Shown here: one piece after another, positions 35,081 to 42,678 of the stretch
Layout: every line of letters begins with the position of its first letter
How positions within the stretch are numbered: position 1 is the first letter of the stretch
From: a marine actinobacterium MedAcidi-G3
Lineage (GTDB): Bacteria > Actinomycetota > Acidimicrobiia > Acidimicrobiales > Poriferisodalaceae
Reading direction: 5' to 3'
DNA length: 64,000 nucleotides
Assembly: GCA_000817105.1 (NCBI GenBank)
Contig: JUEP01000007.1
Span: forward strand, 52,811-116,810
Program-made: the position numbers and the translations under genes
The notes under the pieces: model-generated
The model's input: only the letters and a program-made list of their open reading frames with translations
Told to the model about the DNA's origin: nothing
Databases searched by the model: none

Positions 35081-36259
35081 TTAGTTAACGGGGGCTAGAA
35101 CAATAGAGCCGTTGTGGCCGCCGAAACCGAATGAGTTCGACATTGAAGGCCCTGGTTCCCATTCCAAACCGCTACCAGTAACGATATTAAAACCAGCCAT
35201 TTCGGGGTCCCGATTCACGAAGCCAGCAGTAGGTGGTATCTGTTTGTGAAGGAATGACAATAGAACAGCCGTGGCTTCAATTGCTCCGGCTGCACCAAGA
35301 GCGTGTCCGGTTACTCCCTTAGTTGAAGTCACCGGCGGACCATCCTCGCCAAACAGTTTCGATAATGCTTCTGCCTCGGCTGCATCGTTCAACGGTGTGG
35401 AAGTCCCATGAGCGTTGACTGAGGCGATATCGGTGCTCGCCAGCCCAGAGTCTTCTATGGCTAGCTGCATGCAGCGAAGGGCGCCATCGCCGCCGGGAGC
35501 CGGTGCGGTTATGTGGTGTGCGTCAGCGGTCGATCCGGATCCAAGGACCTCTCCATAGATATTGGCTCCTCTAGATTGCGCCGAACTCATCTCTTCTAGA
35601 ACCAAAGTTGCAGAACCTTCGGTCATCATGAAGCCATCTCTATCTTTGTCAAAAGGCTTTGACTGGCCAGAAGAAGATAATGCTGTCATGTTTTGAAAGC
35701 CAGCCATGCCAACGGGCGACATAACAGACTCAGTTCCTCCGGAGACCACGACGTCCGCGTAGCCCATTTGGATTAAACGTGTTGCGTAACCAATTGCATG
35801 TGTGCTTGCAGCGCAAGCGGTGGTGATCGTCTCATTAGGGCCCTGCAGTCCGAAACGCATAGAGATGGCTGCGCCTGGAGCGTTGGGCATGATCATCGGA
35901 ACCATAAATGGAGAAACTCGGCGCTCTCCCTTCCGATCATGAACAAGAACCTGTTCCTCGAAGGTTTGAAGTCCCCCAACTCCGGTTGCGTAGATGACAC
36001 CGCATCGAGCAGGGTCGGAGCTGAGCTCGCCTGCATCCTCAAGCGCCATGGCAGCGGTTGCGGTGGCCATCTGCTGAGAACGGTCGGCCCGGCGGGCTTC
36101 TTTAGGGTTGTCGTAATAGGGGAGTGGGTCGAAATCGTGGACCCGGCGCTCACCTTCAGGCGCCGCCGAATTCAAGCCGTGCCAGAAAGCTTCGAGACCG
36201 GTGCCAGCGCAGGAAACGACCCCGAGGCCGACAATAGCTACCCTGCGCCGATCACTCAC
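35081..36259 (-). CDS. fabF: Beta-ketoacyl-ACP synthase II
   Basis: TACAASTHAIGYATRLIQMGYADVVVSGGTES, NAHGTSTPLNDAAEAEAL, STKGVTGHALGAAGAIEA, NSFGFGGHNGSIV. Confidence 0.96.
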   Translation of the reverse strand: MSDRRRVAIVGLGVVSCAGTGLEAFWHGLNSAAPEGERRVHDFDPLPYYDNPKEARRADRSQQMATATAAMALEDAGELSSDPARCGVIYATGVGGLQTFEEQVLVHDRKGERRVSPFMVPMIMPNAPGAAISMRFGLQGPNETITTACAASTHAIGYATRLIQMGYADVVVSGGTESVMSPVGMAGFQNMTALSSSGQSKPFDKDRDGFMMTEGSATLVLEEMSSAQSRGANIYGEVLGSGSTADAHHITAPAPGGDGALRCMQLAIEDSGLASTDIASVNAHGTSTPLNDAAEAEALSKLFGEDGPPVTSTKGVTGHALGAAGAIEATAVLLSFLHKQIPPTAGFVNRDPEMAGFNIVTGSGLEWEPGPSMSNSFGFGGHNGSIVLAPVN

Positions 36260-36489
36260 AGTTTCGACTCAACAAGAGTTACAGCGTCGCCCACGGTGGC
36301 TACGTCAGATAGCTCTTCTTCTTCGACAGTAATGTCGAACTCTTCTTCAAGAGCCATTACTAGCTCAACCAAGTCGAGGCTATCCGCGTCAAGATCATCG
36401 GCAAAGTTTGCTTCGGGGGTTACAGCGGATGCGTCTACTGCGAGTACCTCCACGGCACATTTTTTGAATCGCTCGAAGTTGTCACTCAT
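36256..36489 (-). CDS. acpP: Acyl carrier protein
   Basis: ANFADDLDADSLDLVELVMALEEEFDITVEEEEL with the DSL phosphopantetheine site. Confidence 0.95.
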   Translation of the reverse strand: MSDNFERFKKCAVEVLAVDASAVTPEANFADDLDADSLDLVELVMALEEEFDITVEEEELSDVATVGDAVTLVESKL

Positions 36490-36538
36490 TGAGGTGTTCC
36501 TTGTGTGATTGGACAATGCGAAGTGTAGATGAATTGAG

Positions 36539-37252
36539 TCAGTGGCCCATGCCAAGTCCGCCATCAATTGGGATTACAGCGCCCGTTACATAAGCAGCTG
36601 ATTCCGAAGCAAGAAAGGCGATCATCTCGGCAATTTCGTTTGGCAGCGCAGCTCGGCCCAATGGAACCTGGTCCTTAATAGCGTCTTGTTGCTCCTCAGT
36701 CAGAGAAGCAAACATTTCTGTCTCCACTGGACCCGGAGATACGACATTTGCGGTGATATTTCGAGAACCTAATTCTCTCGCCATAGATCTGGCCATACCG
36801 ATGAGCCCAGCTTTACTTGCCGCGTAGTTGACCTGGCCGGCTGACCCTAAGAGACCCACTACCGAGGAAACGAAAATCAGACGTCCCCAGCGAGCTCTGA
36901 GCATGGCTCGAGCTGCTCTTCGAGCCATGCGGTAAGACCCTGTCAAGTTGGTGTCTATAACGTCGGCGAAATCCTCATCAGACATGCGTAAAAGAAGTTG
37001 GTCACGGGTGATCCCAGCGTTGGCGATCAGCACTTCTACCGAGCCAAGGTGGGACTCGATTGACTCGAATGCTGTCTCGATGGCTTCTGAGTCTGTTTGG
37101 TCACAAGCGATTGACAAGATTCGGTCGTCGAAAGGTTCGGAACTTCGAGACGTAACAGCGACTCTGTGTCCCCGGTCGGCTAGCAATTGCGCTGAGGCTA
37201 GACCGATACCTCTGTTGCCTCCCGTGATAAGGATGGTCTTTGCCTCCGTCAT
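36539..37252 (-). CDS. fabG: 3-oxoacyl-ACP reductase
   Basis: ILITGGNRGIGLASAQLLADRGHRVAVTSR, NAGITRDQLLLRMSDEDFADVIDTNLTGSYRMAR, NYAASKAGLIGMARSMARELGSRNITANVVSPG. Confidence 0.94.
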   Translation of the reverse strand: MTEAKTILITGGNRGIGLASAQLLADRGHRVAVTSRSSEPFDDRILSIACDQTDSEAIETAFESIESHLGSVEVLIANAGITRDQLLLRMSDEDFADVIDTNLTGSYRMARRAARAMLRARWGRLIFVSSVVGLLGSAGQVNYAASKAGLIGMARSMARELGSRNITANVVSPGPVETEMFASLTEEQQDAIKDQVPLGRAALPNEIAEMIAFLASESAAYVTGAVIPIDGGLGMGH

Positions 37253-38193
37253 ACTCCATCCCAAGTCATGACGGCGGCGGCCGAAGTCATGCCCGCCCCA
37301 AAGCCAACGAGAAGAAGGTTGTCTCCCTGTTTGACTCGGCCTTGAGACCATGCATCTTCTAGAGCTAGTGGTATTGACGCAGAAGAAGTGTTGCCGGTTC
37401 TATGGATCACCATAGAGGTCTTCTCGTATGGAATTCCCAGACGCTTGCATGACGCCTCGACTATGCGCACATTCGCTTGATGAGGAACTACAAGGTCTAT
37501 GTCGTTGGGAGTGAGATTTGCCATCTCGAGGGACCGGTTAGCTGCGTTCTCCATAGCTAGTACCGCATTTTTGAAGATCACTTTTCCCGCCATCTCGATT
37601 TTTCCGTCAAAATCGCAAAACAGCGCATCTTCTAATGCCCCGTTGCTGTCGACATGCCAACCATGCAGATCTCCTGGGCCATCGGTTTTTTCGATGACTG
37701 CCGCACCTGCTCCGTCTGCAAAGAGTATGCAGGTGGTTCGATCAGTCCAGTCAGTAATTCGTGACAGAGTTTCAGCTCCTATCACTAATATTCGGTTGTG
37801 GCCCATTTGGATGAAGCCATGGGCGGCTATCAGGGCATACACGAATCCGGAACACGCAGCATTCAGATCCATAGCTCCACAACTCAGTCCGAGGAGTTCT
37901 TGAACAGTTGAAGCCGTGGCTGGCACTTGACGGTCTGGGCTAGTCGTAGCGAGGATGAGTAGGTCGATAGTTGAGGGATCAATACCTGACCGATCAATAG
38001 CCATTTGTGCAGCTTCGGCAGCGAGACCTGCGGTAGTTCCACCTATTCGACGTTCATGTACTCCGGAACGGTCGACAATCCACTGATGGTCGGTGTCTAC
38101 CATCTGTTCTAGGTCATGGTTGGTGACTACTTTGTCTGGCAATGCAGTTCCGATAGAGAGCATTCGGGCACCGGCTGTAAGTTTTGAAGTCAT
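37249..38193 (-). CDS. fabH: Beta-ketoacyl-ACP synthase III
   Basis: MLSIGTALPDKVVTNHDLEQMVDTDHQWIVDRSGVHERRIGG, AMDLNAACSGFVYAL, VVPHQANVRIVEA, HRTGNTSSASIPLAL. Confidence 0.96.
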   Translation of the reverse strand: MTSKLTAGARMLSIGTALPDKVVTNHDLEQMVDTDHQWIVDRSGVHERRIGGTTAGLAAEAAQMAIDRSGIDPSTIDLLILATTSPDRQVPATASTVQELLGLSCGAMDLNAACSGFVYALIAAHGFIQMGHNRILVIGAETLSRITDWTDRTTCILFADGAGAAVIEKTDGPGDLHGWHVDSNGALEDALFCDFDGKIEMAGKVIFKNAVLAMENAANRSLEMANLTPNDIDLVVPHQANVRIVEASCKRLGIPYEKTSMVIHRTGNTSSASIPLALEDAWSQGRVKQGDNLLLVGFGAGMTSAAAVMTWDGV

Positions 38194-38203
38194 TGCTGGT
38201 TAC

Positions 38204-39382
38204 TCACCTCGTCCGTAGCCATGCAATCGGCTGTCTGGCTGTTACCCGCTCGCTCTCCAACGCCATGAATTCCATGAGAATCCCGGCGAAAGGGGAGCGT
38301 ACTTCCTCTTCAGCTACCCATCCCACCACATCGCCCACATTAACTGGTTGTTTGTCGCTCAGATCTGGTTTGGGAACGAAGACTCCAGCGCAAGGGCTGA
38401 CAACCAAGCGTTCAGTTACATATAGGTGTTCCCCAGCTCCATTGTCGGTTTGCCCCAAAGACCCTAGGTCGGTGACGGCGGCCAAGAGAGTGTCTACATC
38501 TTGTGGTGTCGCCACTGACAACGTATTTGCGTCTTTTAGCGTGCGTTTAGCCATGCCTGTGAGGACAGTGCCAGGGCCCAGTTCGACGAATGTCGAGCAA
38601 CCCATTTCTTGGAGCCCATAGAGAGTTTGTCTCCACTGAACGGGACTACAGAGTTGGCTCGCTAAAAGTTGGGGCCACTCTTCAGCTTCTGTTCGAGCTG
38701 AGGCGTCGACGTTCGCTATTACTGGTATTGCAGGTGCCCGTACTTCGACTTCCGCTAACGCTTTACGCAAGCGATCTCTAGCCGGTGCCATAAACGGTGT
38801 GTGGAAAGCTCCTCCCACTGGAAGACCCATGGCTCTTTTGGCTCCGAGCTCCTTGGCTTTCTCACCCGCGTCTGTAACAGCGATCGGGGACCCTGCTATG
38901 ACGACCTGGCCTGGCGCGTTGTAATTGGCTACCCAAACGTCTCCGTCAACTCTTGCGCATGCTGTCACCACCAGATCGTCGTCTAAGCCGAGCACGGCGG
39001 CCATAGTCCCGTCTTGTTCGTCGGCCGCCACTTGCATTGCTTCGCCGCGTTCTGCAACGAGTCGGACTGCATCCTCAAAGGAAAGAGCCCCGCTTGCGCA
39101 AAGAGCGCTGTACTCACCTAAAGAGTGACCAGCTGTGAGGTTCGGGGCGACTCCGGTTCGCTCTACAGCATCTAGAACGACCATGCTCAGAACGAAAGTA
39201 GTTAGTTGGCTGTTTCTGGTTTGTTTAAGTTCCTCAGCGTCTGCATGAAGTAGTAGTTGGCTGACATCCCGTCCGCAGGCTTGAGAGGCTTCATCCACGA
39301 GTTCCCAACTTTCGTGATCCACCCACTCTGAACCCATTGAGGGTTTTTGTGAGCCTTGACCAGGAAATGTAAATGCAAGCAC
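38204..39382 (-). CDS. fabD: Malonyl-CoA:ACP transacylase with C-terminal barrel-sandwich-like domain
   Basis: AFTFPGQGSQKPSMG, GHSLGEYSALCASGALSFEDAVRLVAERGEAM, GGAFHTPFM; C-terminal extension VVSPCAGVFVPKPDLSDKQPVNVGDVVGWVAEEEVRSPFAGILMEFMALESERVTARQPIAWL. Confidence 0.95.
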   Translation of the reverse strand: MLAFTFPGQGSQKPSMGSEWVDHESWELVDEASQACGRDVSQLLLHADAEELKQTRNSQLTTFVLSMVVLDAVERTGVAPNLTAGHSLGEYSALCASGALSFEDAVRLVAERGEAMQVAADEQDGTMAAVLGLDDDLVVTACARVDGDVWVANYNAPGQVVIAGSPIAVTDAGEKAKELGAKRAMGLPVGGAFHTPFMAPARDRLRKALAEVEVRAPAIPVIANVDASARTEAEEWPQLLASQLCSPVQWRQTLYGLQEMGCSTFVELGPGTVLTGMAKRTLKDANTLSVATPQDVDTLLAAVTDLGSLGQTDNGAGEHLYVTERLVVSPCAGVFVPKPDLSDKQPVNVGDVVGWVAEEEVRSPFAGILMEFMALESERVTARQPIAWLRTR

Positions 39383-39438
39383 GCAGCCTCCCTAGGCGGT
39401 CATTTTCTTGAAAGTTGGACCGCACTTTGGCCCGAAAG

Positions 39439-39460
39439 GTTTCACATGGTCATGCGAAAC
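39439..39460. promoter_or_regulatory. 22-bp near-perfect inverted repeat, candidate operator of the fabD operon
   Basis: GTTTC-a-CATG-gt-CATG-c-GAAAC, 57 bp upstream of the fabD start codon. Confidence 0.5.
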
Positions 39461-39581
39461 TTATCGACCATGGCTGTATCTAGAGAATACGGGAAACATT
39501 GATCGCAAGGTGGGAATGATGGCAATCTCATCAAAGAACATTCAGAAATAGTCTTTTTGACAGGTAACCTCAGCCTTTGTC

Positions 39582-39664
39582 GCCCGGGTGGTGGAATGGC
39601 AGACACGGAGGATTCAAAATCCTTTGCCCTCACGGGCGTGCGGGTTCAAATCCCGCTCCGGGCA
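39582..39664 (+). tRNA. tRNA-Leu(CAA)
   Basis: Acceptor GCCCGGG/TCCGGGC; anticodon arm GAGGA-TTCAAAA-TCCTT (anticodon CAA); variable arm; T arm GCGGG-TTCAAAT-CCCGC; discriminator A; CCA not encoded. Confidence 0.97.
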
Positions 39665-39721
39665 CGAAATCTGCTCAGACCGACGCTGCAAAGCCTCTGT
39701 CGTAGCATCTAGCTTGTCGAT

Positions 39722-40582
39722 ATGACCCTTGATCCCTACTCTTCTTGGACCGATAGCGACTTGGCATCGTTACCTCACGGTTTTAAAGATGACTTGTACC
39801 AAGACCAGGTCGCTCTAGTGACTGGAGGGGCAGGCGGCATCGGAAGGGCAATTTGTATGCTCTTGGGCCGTCTTGGGGCCCGAGTCGTGGCTTGCGGCCG
39901 GGACCAAGCCAAGTTGGAGGAGTTACAAGAGTCCTTGGGACGTGAGGGTATTGATGTATTAACGGTTCAGGCAAATGTTCGCGAACCGGAAGAAGTGACG
40001 GATCTGGTAAACACCATTTGGGCCGAGTGCGGTTCGCTGGACTTGGTAGTTAACAATGCTGGAGGCCAGTTTGCGGCCCCGGCGATGGACATTTCACCCA
40101 AAGGCTGGGCTGCTGTAGTCGAAACGAATTTGTATGGTCCGTGGTTTGTGATGCAGAAAGCGGCAGAGTCTTGGATTCGAAAAGATTATGCCGGTTCGAT
40201 CGTGAATATCGGGACGATCACGGGACGTGCCTCTGTTGGGATACCTCACACTGCTGCTGCACGGGCTGGGGCTGAGGGTCTGTCAGCTTCGCTAAGCGTT
40301 GAATGGGCGCCCCATGGAATACGCATCAACACTGTTGCTGTTGGTGTTGTTCGGAGTCCGGGGTTAGTTAACTATCCGAAAGAAGCTCGTTCGTCGTTTG
40401 ATCACAACCCACAGCGACGGTTAGGCGATGTTCAAGACGTTGCACAAGCAGTAGCTTTTCTTGGCTCGTCGACTACGGCATCCTTTGTCACGGGTGAAAC
40501 CTTTCACGTGGCGGGCGGGGAGCAGGTGTGGGGGGAATATTGGGCCTTAGGTAAACCGAATTATTTTCAGGTTGAAGAGTGA
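39722..40582 (+). CDS. SDR-family oxidoreductase
   Basis: QVALVTGGAGGIGRAICMLLGRLGARVVACGR, NNAGGQFAAPAMDISPKGWAAVVETNLYGPW, GIRINTVAVGVV. Confidence 0.93.
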   Translation: MTLDPYSSWTDSDLASLPHGFKDDLYQDQVALVTGGAGGIGRAICMLLGRLGARVVACGRDQAKLEELQESLGREGIDVLTVQANVREPEEVTDLVNTIWAECGSLDLVVNNAGGQFAAPAMDISPKGWAAVVETNLYGPWFVMQKAAESWIRKDYAGSIVNIGTITGRASVGIPHTAAARAGAEGLSASLSVEWAPHGIRINTVAVGVVRSPGLVNYPKEARSSFDHNPQRRLGDVQDVAQAVAFLGSSTTASFVTGETFHVAGGEQVWGEYWALGKPNYFQVEE

Positions 40583-40613
40583 GCAGAATACGAATAGTTG
40601 AGGAAATTAAAAC

Positions 40614-41609
40614 ATGACAGATCGAATAGACACCACGCGTCTGCAAGAAATGGCGCGGGCCTATACGGCATCTGCAGTGCTGTACGCCGCCTTAGACGTA
40701 GGACTTTTTACTCAGGTGAGTGAGGGATGTAGGACAGAAGACGCCTTAGTGGAAACAACTGGGCTGCGGGCGGTGGACGTTGACAGGCTTGTTTCTTGTG
40801 CCCTGAGTCTGGGTCTCCTCGATTGGAAGGACAACGAACTGTGGAATGCGCCTGATGTGGAGGCATACCTAGTTCAGGGGACAGATCGGTACGCAGGCCC
40901 TTGGATGATGTTTACTCGGCCCGATGTTCCTGGTTGGTTTCAGATGACGGAAAAGATGCGTGCCCCGGTTTCAACGAAACTTGGGATGTATGAGGATTTA
41001 ACTGTTGAGTCGGCACGCAAATATCACCAAGCGACTTCAAGTATCGGCTTTGGTGCGGCTAGGCGGTTTGTGCGCTCGGTCGATTTGTCTAACCGAAAAC
41101 ACTTACTTGATCTTGGAGGTGGGTCGGGTGCCTACAGCATTACTTGTGTCGAGCAGTTTGAGGGGCTTAGAGCGACTGTGCTTGATTTACCTCCAGTTGT
41201 CATTGCGACTCAGGAATATATAAATGATGCCGGGGTTGAAGACCGCGTGACGACGATAGGAGCAGATTTCACCCGAGGTGAATTCCCCTCACCCGTGGAC
41301 GTGGTGGTCATGGCGAGCAACTTGCCTATCTATAACAGAGAGGTAATTGGAGACGTAGTTGGTCGGGCTTTTCGAGCTCTGGAGTCAGGTGGCGAAATGC
41401 ACCTGATTGGCGAGATGATGGATAACGACCGTAAAGGACCAGTTGATGCTGCGATGTGGGGCATGAACGAATTAATTTGTGGTAGCGAAGGTCGCGCTCA
41501 CACTCGCGATGAATGTAAGGGCTACTTCAGTTCTGCTGGGTTTATTGACGTCGAGGTAACGGACTTCGTGGCGGGCACGCTTGTCCGCTGTGTTGGTACA
41601 AAGCCTTAG
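40614..41609 (+). CDS. Methyltransferase with N-terminal dimerisation domain (O-methyltransferase family 2-like)
   Basis: ARAYTASAVLYAALDVGLFTQVSEG, HLLDLGGGSGAYSITCVEQFEGLRATVLDLPPVV, FRALESGGEMHLIGEMM. Confidence 0.88.
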   Translation: MTDRIDTTRLQEMARAYTASAVLYAALDVGLFTQVSEGCRTEDALVETTGLRAVDVDRLVSCALSLGLLDWKDNELWNAPDVEAYLVQGTDRYAGPWMMFTRPDVPGWFQMTEKMRAPVSTKLGMYEDLTVESARKYHQATSSIGFGAARRFVRSVDLSNRKHLLDLGGGSGAYSITCVEQFEGLRATVLDLPPVVIATQEYINDAGVEDRVTTIGADFTRGEFPSPVDVVVMASNLPIYNREVIGDVVGRAFRALESGGEMHLIGEMMDNDRKGPVDAAMWGMNELICGSEGRAHTRDECKGYFSSAGFIDVEVTDFVAGTLVRCVGTKP

Positions 41610-41656
41610 GTCGCCATGTAGTAAACCGCTTGTTTGGCGGCTAGATTACCGGGCCC

Positions 41657-41941
41657 ATGTCCATCAGTTCTGTTGAGCGTCACCTCCGTCGCACAAACCA
41701 GCAAATCATCCGCTTACGTGCCGAATTATTGTTACTAGAAGAGCAATATGCTCACTTCTCTGACGAGGCTGAAACTGCGAGAATCCACGCGTTGGTTTCT
41801 GAAACGCCAATTTCAGAAAGAACGCGCCAACGAACAGCGCGACATGCTGATGTGGTTGGTCAAGAGCGAAATAAGCTCAAGCTTCGTATTGGTCAGTTGG
41901 AAGGAGCGCAAGACTTGCTGCTCGACCAGATGAATAGCTGA
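41657..41941 (+). CDS. Small coiled-coil-like hypothetical protein
   Basis: 94-aa ORF with heptad-like N- and C-terminal helices (RHLRRTNQQIIRLRAELLLLEEQY; RNKLKLRIGQLEGAQDLLLDQM). Confidence 0.65.
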   Translation: MSISSVERHLRRTNQQIIRLRAELLLLEEQYAHFSDEAETARIHALVSETPISERTRQRTARHADVVGQERNKLKLRIGQLEGAQDLLLDQMNS

Positions 41942-42035
41942 TCTCGGATGTCTCGCAGATAGATCCTGGTCAGATTCGCTAGGGTTGTAGTCCGCACTTC
42001 TGGGGCCCTTGGCCTCACGATCCTAAAGGAACCTT

Positions 42036-42611
42036 TTGTCTAAACGGGTTGTCATAGCAGAAGATGAAGCCATTATTCGGCTCGATCTGCGCGAAATGCT
42101 AGAGGATGAGGGCTACGTCGTTGTCGCTGAAACAGGTCGTGGAGACGAGGCTATTCGGTTAGTTGAGGAGCATTCCCCGGATCTCTGTGTATTTGACATC
42201 AAGATGCCAGGAATGGATGGTCTAGCGGCAGCTCGAGAAGTTTCTTCTGGTCGGAAAGCTGCTGTGGTGATTCTGACGGCCTTCAGTCAGCGGAGCCTTA
42301 TAGAAGAGGCTCGCGATGCGGGAGTCTTGTCCTATTTAGTCAAACCGTTTCAGCGAGAAGAACTTGTGTCCGCTATCGAAGTTGCGTTGGGTCGTTTCGA
42401 GGAAATAGTTCAACTTGATGCCACTGTGCGAGAGTTAGAAGAACAGTTAGAGGCGCGAAAAGCGGTTGATCGAGCCAAAGGGTTACTTATGGACAACCAT
42501 GGACTAGCCGAGGCTGACGCCTTCGCGTTTGTGCAGAAGACCGCCATGAGTGAGAGGCGTCCAATGTTGGACGTAGCTAAGCAGATTATCTCTGGAGACT
42601 TACTTCCATAG
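42036..42611 (+). CDS. pdtaR: Response regulator with C-terminal ANTAR RNA-binding domain (PdtaR-like)
   Basis: TTG start; VVIAEDEAIIRLDLREMLEDEGY, CVFDIKMPGMDGLAAAREV, VKPFQREELVSAI; ANTAR AVDRAKGLLMDNHGLAEADAFAFVQKTAM. Confidence 0.93.
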   Translation: MSKRVVIAEDEAIIRLDLREMLEDEGYVVVAETGRGDEAIRLVEEHSPDLCVFDIKMPGMDGLAAAREVSSGRKAAVVILTAFSQRSLIEEARDAGVLSYLVKPFQREELVSAIEVALGRFEEIVQLDATVRELEEQLEARKAVDRAKGLLMDNHGLAEADAFAFVQKTAMSERRPMLDVAKQIISGDLLP

Positions 42612-42678
42612 CTCAGGCCTTAGCTCCCAAAATCAAAGGTCATCCTCTTGAAGTGTCTGGGCCCCTAGGGTTGCCATC

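Noticed and set aside
36539-37351. N-terminal 33-aa extension of FabG in the ORF track
   Set aside because: The extension overlaps fabH; the internal ATG at 37252 gives a normal FabG start and an ATGA overlap with fabH.
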